DNA of 64,000 nucleotides from Gp13-AA77 sp035949375. GTDB taxonomy: Bacteria > Acidobacteriota > Terriglobia > UBA7540. This document shows, one piece after another, positions 8,893 to 16,898 of the stretch. Under the pieces are notes generated by a model. It saw nothing but the letters and a program-made list of their open reading frames with translations. It was not told the origin of the DNA and searched no databases. The stretch spans positions 1-64,000 of the forward strand of contig DASZIG010000068.1 in assembly GCA_035949375.1 (NCBI GenBank). Direction: 5' to 3'. Each line of letters starts with the position of its first letter. Positions within the stretch are counted from its first letter, which is position 1. A program made the position numbers and the translations under genes.

Positions 8893-10308
8893 TTGACTAC
8901 CTCTCCTGACCCCGGCCGGCAAAGTCCCGTTGCCGCCGTTCGCCCGCAGGCGCCCGCGTTGTTGCGCCGCCTCGGACTGTTTGACGCCACGATGCTCGTG
9001 ATGGGCGGGATCGTGGGCTCCGGCATCTTTATCAATCCCTACGTTGTGGCCCGGCAGGTCCACACGCCGTTCCTGATCCTGGGCGCGTGGGCGACGGGTG
9101 GAGTCATTGCGCTCGGCGGCGCCTTCGTCTACGCGGAACTGGCCGCGTTGCGTCCCGAGGTCGGAGGACAATACGCATATCTACGCGAGGCATACCATCC
9201 CGGCGTCGCCTTCGTTTACGGCTGGGCTCTGCTGCTCGTGACGCAGACGGGGGGCATGGCGGCGGTGGCCGTCACCTTCGCGCGCTACTTTGTGGAATTG
9301 ACGCGCGTGCCGCTCTCCGACGGCCTGGTGGCCACGCTGGCCATGGCCGCGCTTACCGCCATCAATTGCCTGGGAGTGAAGGCGGGCGCGCGCGTGCAGA
9401 GCGTCCTGATGATCCTGAAGATCGTCACGATTACGGCGCTCGTGCTCTGCGGCTGGCTGTTGTTTCGGGGCCCGCAGATCCATCTGCATCCCGCGCTCGA
9501 CCGGCCCGTCTCATTGGACCTGGTCACCGCCATGGGCGCGGCTCTCACGCCGGTTCTTTTCGCCTACGGCGGCTGGCAGACCTCGTGTTTCGTCGCGGGC
9601 GAGATGATCAACCCGGCGCGCAACCTTCCGCGAGCGCTGGTGGCCGGGGTGATCGGGGTGATCGCGCTCTACCTCGCGGTCAATTGGATTTGCGTACGCG
9701 ACCTCGGTCCGGCCGGGCTCGCCGCCACCACCACTCCGGCTTCGGCCGTGATGCGTCTGGCGCTCGGCGAGCGCGGAGCGGCGCTGATCGCTCTCGGCAT
9801 TACTATATCGACGCTCGGATTCCTGAGCCAATCGATCCTGACCGCGCCCCGCGTTTACTTCGCCATGGCCAGGGACGGCGTGTTTTTCCGGGACGTTGCC
9901 TGGCTTCATCCCCGCACCCACGTTCCGGTCGTAGCCATCGCGCTGCAGGGCGTCTGGACCATGGTGATCGCTCTCTCCGGCCGGTACGACCAGATCCTGA
10001 ACTACGTGGTTTCGACCGATTTCATCTTTTTCGGACTCTCGGCGACATGCCTCTTCGTGTTTCGCCGCCGCGAGCGGCGCGAAATCGAAGGGCTCGGTGC
10101 GCCGGCCGCTTCGGCCGCGGCGCCGCAGCGCGGCGCGCGCGTGCCCGGGCATCCGGTCACCACGGCCATGTTTGTGGCAGCATGCTGGCTGGTGGTGATC
10201 GCCACGGTTTACAAGTACCCCGCGAACAGCGCGGTGGGATTGGCGATTGTGCTCGCGGGCATTCCGGTTTATTTTCTTTGGGGACGCCGCGCATCACACA
10301 CATCGTGA
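8893..10308 (+). CDS. APC family amino acid permease
   Basis: A 471-residue integral membrane protein with about twelve hydrophobic segments. The conserved first-helix motif GGIVGSGIF near residue 38 is typical of the amino acid-polyamine-organocation superfamily; FAYGGWQTSCFVAGEMINPARNLPRAL is the matching helix 6 region. The start is a TTG at 8893, six bases after the peptidase stop; the first ATG would remove the region before helix 1, so an upstream non-ATG start is needed, but the ribosome binding site is weak. Tight spacing implies co-transcription with the S9 peptidase, so uptake of amino acids or small peptides is a reasonable inference. Substrate unknown. Confidence 0.85.
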   Translation: MTTSPDPGRQSPVAAVRPQAPALLRRLGLFDATMLVMGGIVGSGIFINPYVVARQVHTPFLILGAWATGGVIALGGAFVYAELAALRPEVGGQYAYLREAYHPGVAFVYGWALLLVTQTGGMAAVAVTFARYFVELTRVPLSDGLVATLAMAALTAINCLGVKAGARVQSVLMILKIVTITALVLCGWLLFRGPQIHLHPALDRPVSLDLVTAMGAALTPVLFAYGGWQTSCFVAGEMINPARNLPRALVAGVIGVIALYLAVNWICVRDLGPAGLAATTTPASAVMRLALGERGAALIALGITISTLGFLSQSILTAPRVYFAMARDGVFFRDVAWLHPRTHVPVVAIALQGVWTMVIALSGRYDQILNYVVSTDFIFFGLSATCLFVFRRRERREIEGLGAPAASAAAPQRGARVPGHPVTTAMFVAACWLVVIATVYKYPANSAVGLAIVLAGIPVYFLWGRRASHTS

Positions 10309-10312
10309 GGGC

Positions 10313-10442
10313 GCCCTGTAAAGCGTGTGTGAAACCCGTGGCTTGCGCGGCAGCGGCTCTGCCGCCCTGCTGTGCGGAGAGGCTTTGCCTTGCGGCAGGC
10401 CGTCAAAGCCGTTTCTCAGTTTTCACACACACTCTGTAGAGC
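10313..10442. repeat. Long imperfect stem with internal hairpins between permease and aminotransferase genes
   Basis: Bases 10313-10334 and 10421-10442 pair over 22 positions; all five mismatches are transitions that leave G-T pairs in one orientation, so an RNA stem would be nearly continuous. Inside are smaller stems such as GCGGCAG (10347-10353) with CTGCCGC (10359-10365). It could be a dispersed repeat or a structured end/leader between the permease and aminotransferase genes. Confidence 0.45.
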
Positions 10443-10508
10443 TGCCTGATAGTGCATCGGGCAGGCGCAGGGGGCCCGCTTCTATAAAGGGCAAAGGAGG
10501 GTGTTCCG

Positions 10509-11636
10509 GTGACAACAGACGAAGGGGTTCAGGCCGGCCGCAGCCGGGCGAGATCGCCTTACATGGAATGGGCCAAGGGGCATCCGCACGTAGCCTACAA
10601 CCTGTCGGCGAGCGGGATGCCTTCCTACACCCTGGCCGATTTTGTGGGCGCCGGATGGGTGAAGCTCGCAGACCTGGAACTGACCGGCCCGTCCGGTTAC
10701 GGCTACCCTCCTCTGCAGCAGGCCATCGCTGACAAGGCGGGCGTGGCGCCGGAATGCGTGGTGGCGGCGGCGGGCTGCTCCATGGCGAATCAACTGGCGA
10801 TGGCCGGGGCCTTCGAACCCGGCGACGAGGTGCTGATCGAGCAGCCTACCTACGAACTGCTGGTCAGCACCGCCCGATACCTTGGCGCCAGGGTCCGGCG
10901 ATTCACCCGGCGATTCGAGGAGGGCTTTCGCCTGGACCCGCACGAAGTGGCGCAGGCGCTTACCCCCGAGACGCGCCTCGTGGTGATCACCAACCTGCAC
11001 AATCCGAGCGGATCCCTGGCCGATGAGGCTACTCTGGGTGCCGTGGGCGAACTCGCCCGCAGCGTCGGCGCCAGGGTGCTGGTCGACGAAGTCTATCTCG
11101 AAGCGCAATACACCGCGCCCTGGCGTTCATCCTTCCACCTGGGAAATCACTTCATCGTCACGAGCAGCCTGACCAAAGCGTACGGGCTGAGCGGACTGCG
11201 CTGCGGCTGGGTGCTGGCGGAGCCTGAGCTGGCGCGCGCTTTGTGGCACATCAACGACCTGCACGGCGTTAACGCCGCGCATCCCGCCGAGATTCTCAGC
11301 ACGATTGCGATGCGCCACCTGGCCGAAATCGGCGCGCCCTACCAGAAGCGGCTCGACGCCAACCGGCAGATCGCATATCAATGGCTCGACGAGCGGTCCG
11401 AGTTGCGCGTGGCACGCCAGCGGCTCGGTACCACCTTGTTCCCCAAGCTCTGGGCGGACAGCAGCGAGAGCTTCTGCCGCCTGCTGCGCGAACAATATGA
11501 CGTGGGTGTCGTGCCGGGCCACTTCTTCGAAGCCCCGGCGCATTTCCGGATGTTCCTCGGCGCCGAGACCGGCGCCTTCACCGAAGCGCTCCAGCGAATC
11601 GGGGACGCGCTCGATCATGGGGCGCGAGCGGCCTGA
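10509..11636 (+). CDS. PLP-dependent aminotransferase, class I/II
   Basis: A 375-residue fold-type I aminotransferase. The GTG start at 10509 follows AAAGGAGG at a good distance. Landmarks are TGPSGYGYPPLQQAI near residue 58, ITNLHNPSGS (substrate/PLP loop), VDEVYLEA with the pyridine-contacting Asp, and the Schiff-base lysine in TSSLTKAYGLSGLRCGW. Members of this group transfer amino groups from amino acids to 2-oxo acids; several are annotated as aspartate or alanine-type enzymes, and I cannot infer the substrate. A structured intergenic element separates it from the permease upstream, and 236 bases separate it from the formate dehydrogenase operon downstream. Confidence 0.85.
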   Translation: MTTDEGVQAGRSRARSPYMEWAKGHPHVAYNLSASGMPSYTLADFVGAGWVKLADLELTGPSGYGYPPLQQAIADKAGVAPECVVAAAGCSMANQLAMAGAFEPGDEVLIEQPTYELLVSTARYLGARVRRFTRRFEEGFRLDPHEVAQALTPETRLVVITNLHNPSGSLADEATLGAVGELARSVGARVLVDEVYLEAQYTAPWRSSFHLGNHFIVTSSLTKAYGLSGLRCGWVLAEPELARALWHINDLHGVNAAHPAEILSTIAMRHLAEIGAPYQKRLDANRQIAYQWLDERSELRVARQRLGTTLFPKLWADSSESFCRLLREQYDVGVVPGHFFEAPAHFRMFLGAETGAFTEALQRIGDALDHGARAA

Positions 11637-11872
11637 CGAAGCGGACGGCGTTAGCGATCCCTCGGTGCCTCAGCGCCGTTGTTGACCGGCCAATCTGGCA
11701 TGCGCAGCGCCTTCGCGGCCCATTGCACCGCGACTCGCGGAGGTGTATGGTACGACTCAGCCGGGAGATGGTCCGGCGTCGGTGATTGCGCGGATTCGCG
11801 CCGACTGAAGGGCTGCGGCTGAACTGCAATCTCAGCGCCGCAGGCTCTTCAATGCGCACTGGGAGGGCATCT

Positions 11873-13795
11873 ATGGCAAATCCGGCGAAAGAACGCCTCA
11901 CGACTCCGCTTGTGCGTGAAAACGGCGAACTGCGCACCGCTACTTGGGAGGAGGCCTTGGACCGCGCTGCCCGAGGGTTTCGCGCGGTCACGGAGAAGCA
12001 CGGTCCCCAGTCGTTCGGCTTGTTCAGTTGCTCGAAGGCCACGAACGAGATGAACTACCTGGCCCAGAAATTCGCGCGCTCCGTCATCGGCAGCAACAAC
12101 ATCGACAGTTGCAACCGCACTTGACACGCGCCCAGCGTCGCCGGTCTGGCGGCGGTCTTTGGGGCGGGAGGCGGCACCAGCTCTTATCGCGAGATTGAGG
12201 AGACCGACCTCATTATCCTGTGGGGCTCGAACGCCCGCGAGACTCACCCCATCTACTTTCACCATCTGCTGAAGGGGGTGCGCCGCGGCGCCAGGCTCTA
12301 CGTGGTCGATCCCCGGCGCACAAGCTCGGCGCGCTGGGCAGACGTGTGGCTGGGCCTCGACGTAGGGTCCGACATTGCGCTGGCGAATGCCATGGCGCGA
12401 GAGATCATCGCCGCCGGCCTCGAGAACCGGCGCTTCATCGAGAACGCCACCTCGGCCTTTGAGGGCTACCGGGAGTCGGTTGAGTCCTATACCCTGGCGC
12501 GCGGGGAGAAGATCACCGGCGTGCCGGCCGAGGTGATCAGGGAATTTGCGCACGCTTATGCGCGGGCCGATCGCGCCCAGCTCTGCTGGACCCTGGGGAT
12601 TACCGAACACCACAACGCGGTGGACAACGTGCTGGCGCTGATCAACCTCGCGCTGCTTACGGGCCACGTGGGCCGTTACGGCTCCGGGGTGAATCCGCTG
12701 CGCGGGCAGAACAACGTCCAGGGCGGCGGCGACATGGGCGCGTTGCCCGATCGCCTGCCGGGCTTTCAGCATGTGGAGAACGACGAGTTGCGCGCGAAAT
12801 TCGAGCGTGCCTGGGGCGCGAAGATTCCGCCGAAGCGCGGCTGGCATCTGAGCGGCATGTTCCATGCCATGGAAGAAGGGGATCTGCAGGCGCTCTACGT
12901 GATCGGCGAAAATCCGCTGCATTCGGAGGCTGACCAGAACCGCGCGGAGCGTCTGTTGAAAGGCCTCGAATGCCTCGTGGTGCAGGACGTCTTGCTCACG
13001 CCCACAGCCGAGATGGCGGACGTGGTGTTGCCCGCCGCGGCCGGATGGTGCGAAACAGACGGCACGGTGACCAGCAGCGAGCGCCGCGTGCAACGAGTGC
13101 GCAAGGCGATGGACCCTCCGGCCGGGGCGCGTAACGACATGGCGATTCTCTCCGACCTGGCGCAGCGCCTGGGACACGGTTGGGGCCAGCCCAGCGCGGA
13201 AGAGGTCTGGAATGAAGTGAGGCTATTGAGCCCCATGCACGGCGGGATGAGCTACGCCCGCCTGGAGGCTTTGGGCGGCATCCAGTGGCCTTGCTATGAC
13301 GAATCGCATCCCGGCGAGCTCTTTCTTCACGGCCGCCTATGGCAGGAACCCGTCGTGGGACCGCGGGCGCAATTCAGCGTGGTGGAGTTCGATCCGCCCG
13401 TCGATGCGCTGGACGAAGACTTCCCTTTGCGCCTGACCACCGGGCGCCATCTGGAGTCGTTCAATACCGGAGTTCAGACTGCGCGCTACAGCTCGCCGCT
13501 GCGTGCGCCGGAAATGCTCGCCCTTTCGCCCGAGGACGGCGCACGGTACGGCGTGAGTGATGGAGAGCGCGTCCGAGTCAGCTCACGCCGCGGGTCGGCG
13601 GAGGCGCCGGTCCGCCTGGATGACTCGCTGCGGCCTGGCCTGGCGTTCTTGAGCATGCATTTTCCGGACCAGGTGGCCACGAACCTGCTCACCATCGACG
13701 CCACGGATCCGAAGTCCGGCACGGCGGAATTCAAAGCCACCGCAATCCGCGTCGAGAAACTGCGTGCTCCCGATGCGATGGCAAGCCGGGTGTAG
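11873..13795 (+). CDS. fdhF: Formate dehydrogenase catalytic subunit, selenocysteine-containing, lacking its N-terminal [4Fe-4S] domain
   Basis: Two frames separated only by an in-frame TGA (12122-12124) form one 640-residue protein with selenocysteine at residue 84. The context NNIDSCNRT-Sec-HAPSVAGL matches E. coli FdhF, where Sec140 is followed by a catalytic His. Downstream, NPLRGQNNVQGGGDMGALPD and the C-terminal molybdopterin-binding domain match throughout. It oxidises formate to CO2, or the reverse, at a bis-MGD Mo/W centre. GGGAGGGC precedes the ATG at 11873; the protein opens at RLTTPLV, exactly where FdhF continues after its [4Fe-4S] domain. That missing domain is fused to the protein at 15762-16787. 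The next gene is a fused diaphorase subunit, so electrons probably go to NAD. Conventional annotation would call this a broken gene. Confidence 0.9.
12122..12154 (+). promoter_or_regulatory. Selenocysteine TGA codon and SECIS hairpin
   Basis: The TGA at 12122-12124 is followed by a hairpin at 12136-12154. The arms CGTCGCC and GGCGGCG make seven pairs including one T-G, with a five-base loop GGTCT at 12143-12147. In E. coli fdhF the GGTCTG hexamer lies at the seventh and eighth codons after TGA; here it is at the same codons. That loop is the SelB contact in E. coli (established). The stem has diverged while keeping pairing. Confidence 0.85.
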
Positions 13796-13840
13796 GAAGC
13801 GCAATGGCGCCGCGTCTCGCGATGGCAGCGTTCCCGGGCG

Positions 13841-15769
13841 GTGAACTGGACGAGGGACTTGGTGGATATTCACTTCAACCATGGCGATGTGACTCCCGAG
13901 GAACGCCAGGCGGTTGACTGCATCCTCGGCGAGCCTGAATCCGGCTGGAGAGGCGGGCCGCGGAATGCGGACCGCGACGGCCATGCTGCGCTCGGCGAAG
14001 GCGGCGCAGGCGCGCGGCGCCATCTGCTTCTGCCCGTGCTGCACGCCGTCCAGGCGCGCATGGGGTGGATTACACCGAGCGCGCTCAACTACGCTTGCCA
14101 GCGGCTCGGCCTTCCGCCCGCCGAGGCCTACGGAGTTGCGAGCTTCTACGGTTTGTTTTCGGTGTCGCCTCGCCCTCTTCGAGTGCTGCACATCTGCGAC
14201 GACATCGCGTGTCTCACGCAGGGAGCGGAGGAACTCTGCGCCCGCGTGGAACAAGCGCTGGGCCCGCCCGGGTCTGCCACCGTCGACGGTCAGGCGACCT
14301 GGTACAGGAGCGCGTGCCTCGGAATGTGCGAGCGCGCGCCCGCTGCGCTTCTCTCGGTCTCGGGCGAACGGCCGTATGAAAAGGTATTGGCGCCGGCGAG
14401 CGCGGCGATGGTCTCGAAGGCTCTCGCCGCGGACGCGATCGACGCAGCGGGAGAGCCGCCGGATCACTTTGACGCTGCGGTTTCCGTCCCTCAAACAAGC
14501 CTGCCCGCAGCGTCCAACCTGATGTTGTTGCGCCGCATGGGCTCGGCGGATGCGGAGAGCATCGACGACTATCGGGCGCAGGGGGGCTACGAAGCGCTGC
14601 GCCGCGCTCTGCTATTGGGCCGGGGCTGGGTGACCCAGGAAGTGGCGGCGGCGCGGCTGGTAGGGCGCGGCGGGGCCGCCTTTCCGAGCGCCAAGAAGTG
14701 GGATCCTGCCAACCAGCCGCACTACCTGGTGTGCAACGCCGACGAATCGGAGCCGGGGACGTTCAAGGACCGCGTGGTGATGGAAGGCGACCCGTTCTCG
14801 GTGGTCGAGGCCATGACCATCGCGGGATACACAACCGGCTGCGAGAAGGGCTACCTCTATCTGCGCGGCGAGTACCCGCTGGCCGGCGAGAGACTCGCGC
14901 ACGCGATATCGGCCGCGCGGGCACGGGGCTTCCTCGGCGACAATGTTATGGGGCGCGGCGCGCGCTTCGACATCGAGATTCGCCGCGGCGCCGGCGCCTA
15001 TATCTGCGGCGAGGAGACAGCGCTGTTCAACTCCATCGAGGGATTCCGGGGCGAGCCGCGCAACAAGCCGCCATTTCCGACCCAAGTGGGCTTATTCGGC
15101 AAGCCGACTGTCGTCAACAACATTGAGACGCTGATCAACGTGCTTCTGATTGTGCGTGAAGGCGGGGAACGCTACGCGTCGATCGGTACCCACGGTTCCG
15201 CCGGACCCAAGCTCTTTTGCCTCTCCGGCCATGTCGCGCGGCCGGGCGTTTATGAAGTGCCCTTCGGCGCCACCGTGCGAGACCTTATTGAGCTTGCGGG
15301 AGGCGTTGCCGGCACCGGACGCCTGCAGGCCGTGCTGCTGGGAGGCGCCGCCGGAGCCTTCGTTTCGCCCGCGCAACTGGATACGCCTGTGACCTTCGAG
15401 GGCACACGCTCCATCGGCGCCTCCGTGGGATCGGCCGTGGTCATGCTTTTCGACGATTCCGTCGACCTCCGCAAGATCATCCTGCGCATCGCCGCCTTCT
15501 TCCGCGACGAGTCCTGCGGGCAGTGCGTGCCGTGCCGCGTGGGAACCGTCCGCCAGGAAGAGTTGCTGCAACGTCTCGCTCGCGGGCGGCCGCTCGGCTC
15601 CGTGGAGACTGAACTCGGCATGCTCAAAGAAATCGGGCAGGCGATGCGCGATGCCTCGATCTGCGGCCTGGGGCAGACCGCTTCAAGCGCCGTCGAATCG
15701 GCCTTACGCCGATGGCCGCTGTTCGAGAGCCCGGCATCCGGGGATCAAAAAGGAGCGCGAGATGAATGA
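13841..15769 (+). CDS. Formate dehydrogenase NAD-binding subunit, FdsG-FdsB (NuoE-NuoF) fusion
   Basis: A 642-residue fusion. The first ~190 residues are a NuoE/FdsG thioredoxin-like domain with four [2Fe-2S] cysteines at 119, 124, 159 and 163 (HICDDIACL and SACLGMCE). From about residue 230 follows NuoF/FdsB: GRGGAAFPSAKKW and CNADESEPGTFKDR bind FMN and NADH, then an SLBB-like section, then CGQCVPC near 559-565 with a fourth Cys near 608 for a [4Fe-4S] cluster. It passes electrons from the iron-sulphur chain to FMN and NAD. The start is GTG at 13841, 45 bases after the catalytic gene; no good ribosome binding site is visible, so the exact start is uncertain. Fusions of these subunits are known in some hydrogenases and dehydrogenases. 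Confidence 0.88.
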   Translation: MNWTRDLVDIHFNHGDVTPEERQAVDCILGEPESGWRGGPRNADRDGHAALGEGGAGARRHLLLPVLHAVQARMGWITPSALNYACQRLGLPPAEAYGVASFYGLFSVSPRPLRVLHICDDIACLTQGAEELCARVEQALGPPGSATVDGQATWYRSACLGMCERAPAALLSVSGERPYEKVLAPASAAMVSKALAADAIDAAGEPPDHFDAAVSVPQTSLPAASNLMLLRRMGSADAESIDDYRAQGGYEALRRALLLGRGWVTQEVAAARLVGRGGAAFPSAKKWDPANQPHYLVCNADESEPGTFKDRVVMEGDPFSVVEAMTIAGYTTGCEKGYLYLRGEYPLAGERLAHAISAARARGFLGDNVMGRGARFDIEIRRGAGAYICGEETALFNSIEGFRGEPRNKPPFPTQVGLFGKPTVVNNIETLINVLLIVREGGERYASIGTHGSAGPKLFCLSGHVARPGVYEVPFGATVRDLIELAGGVAGTGRLQAVLLGGAAGAFVSPAQLDTPVTFEGTRSIGASVGSAVVMLFDDSVDLRKIILRIAAFFRDESCGQCVPCRVGTVRQEELLQRLARGRPLGSVETELGMLKEIGQAMRDASICGLGQTASSAVESALRRWPLFESPASGDQKGARDE

Positions 15770-16787
15770 GCGCGCAGCAGGAATTGCACCGCCGCTTCCG
15801 CTTCAACCGTCCCAGCCCATGGTTCCGTTCCCGAGCGGCCCCGTCCCGGCGCCTCCCGCGCCATCACCGCGCCGCCGGATACGCCTGACCGTCAATGGCC
15901 ACGAGGTCGCGGTGCCTGAAGGCGCCACGCTGCTGCAGGCAGCCTTGGAGGCCGGCTCCAAGATCCCCACCCTGTGCTTTTTGGAAACGCTCACCCCGGT
16001 GAACGTCTGCCGCATTTGCGTTGTGGAGCTCGAAGGCTCGCGTTCGCTCGTCCCCGCCTGCTCGCGCAAAGCGGAGGAAAGCATGGTGGTGGAAACCGAT
16101 TCGGAACGCGTCCGGCTCAGCCGCCGGCTCGTGCTCGAGTTCCTGGCCTCCTCAGTGGACGTCTCGACCTCGCCCCAGATTCAGGCGTACCTGGAGCAGT
16201 ACGGCGCCCATCCGGACCGCTTTGGGCCGCAGCAGGCACCCTCCGCGGTGCGGGATCGGGCGCGCGCGGGCTTCCATGCTCCAGGTAACGGCTTAAGCGC
16301 AGCAGCGGTCTCACAGCCGGTGAAGACGGACAACGAGCTCTACGTGCGCGACTACAGCAAATGCATTTTGTGTTACAAGTGCGTGGAAGCCTGCGGGGTC
16401 GACGCCCAGAACACCTTTGCGATCGCGGTGGCGGGCCGCGGTTTTGACGCGCGCATTTCCACCGAGTACGCCGTCTCCCTTCCGGAATCGGCCTGCGTTT
16501 ACTGCGGAAACTGCATCGGCGTTTGCCCGACAGGGGCCTTGATGTTCGTGAGTGAACACCAGATGCGCCAGGCAGGAACGTGGGACGAGGAGCGCCAGAC
16601 TGCGACCGACACCATCTGCCCCTACTGTGGCGTGGGATGCACCATAACCATTCACTCGCAGGACCAGAGGATCGTCAAGGTCAGTTCCCCCGCCGAAAAT
16701 AACGTGACGCGTGGGCATCTCTGCATCAAGGGGCGATTTGGCTGGCAGTTTGTGCAGATCCGTGAAAAAGAGACGCCAGCCCCCTGA
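15762..16787 (+). CDS. Formate dehydrogenase ferredoxin-like subunit carrying the missing N-terminal [4Fe-4S] domain of the catalytic subunit
   Basis: A 341-residue protein starting at ATG 15762 (AAAAAGGAGC upstream), overlapping the previous stop by eight bases. After a Pro-rich leader comes a plant-type [2Fe-2S] domain (LCFLETLTPVNVCRICVVE, Cys72 first, later PACSRK). Then two [4Fe-4S] motifs (CILCYKCVEAC and CVYCGNCIGVC). The last 60 residues, ICPYCGVGC at 286 to LCIKGRFGWQFV with Lys323, are the Fe4S4 domain that normally begins a formate dehydrogenase catalytic subunit; Lys323 aligns with the FdhF relay Lys44. The usual HxxxCxxC cluster site after the [2Fe-2S] domain is absent. Together it equals the N-terminal third of FdsA and must dock on the selenoprotein to complete the electron path. 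Confidence 0.88.
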   Translation: MNERAAGIAPPLPLQPSQPMVPFPSGPVPAPPAPSPRRRIRLTVNGHEVAVPEGATLLQAALEAGSKIPTLCFLETLTPVNVCRICVVELEGSRSLVPACSRKAEESMVVETDSERVRLSRRLVLEFLASSVDVSTSPQIQAYLEQYGAHPDRFGPQQAPSAVRDRARAGFHAPGNGLSAAAVSQPVKTDNELYVRDYSKCILCYKCVEACGVDAQNTFAIAVAGRGFDARISTEYAVSLPESACVYCGNCIGVCPTGALMFVSEHQMRQAGTWDEERQTATDTICPYCGVGCTITIHSQDQRIVKVSSPAENNVTRGHLCIKGRFGWQFVQIREKETPAP

Positions 16788-16799
16788 CACGGCCATCGG

Positions 16800-16890
16800 T
16801 TCGCATGTAGGGGTACGGCTTGCCGTACCCTCTGTGTTCGGCAGTGGCCCATGCGAGAAGGGCACGGCAAGCCGTACCCCTACATGCGAA
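16800..16890. repeat. Perfect 27-bp inverted repeat between convergent genes
   Basis: Bases 16800-16826 and 16864-16890 are perfect inverted repeats around a 37-base spacer. Each arm contains a smaller near-palindrome, for example GGGTACGGC-TT-GCCGTACCC at 16811-16830. It sits between the convergent formate dehydrogenase and M16 peptidase genes, 12 bases from the first stop, and may end transcription from both sides; its form also fits a REP/BIME-type mobile palindrome. Confidence 0.7.
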
Positions 16891-16898
16891 GACTCAAT

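Noticed and set aside
8035..9171. A 378-codon minus-strand frame across the S9 peptidase and permease genes
   Set aside because: Both plus-strand genes have clear families, and the frame spans their junction without any recognisable domain.
11637..11872. Possible molybdenum-cofactor riboswitch before the formate dehydrogenase operon
   Set aside because: I looked for a conserved Moco RNA core and found only short GC-rich stems that I could not match.
12122..12124. TGA as evidence of a pseudogene or two separate genes
   Set aside because: Residues on both sides match formate dehydrogenase without a break, TGA sits exactly at the selenocysteine position, and a SECIS-like hairpin follows.
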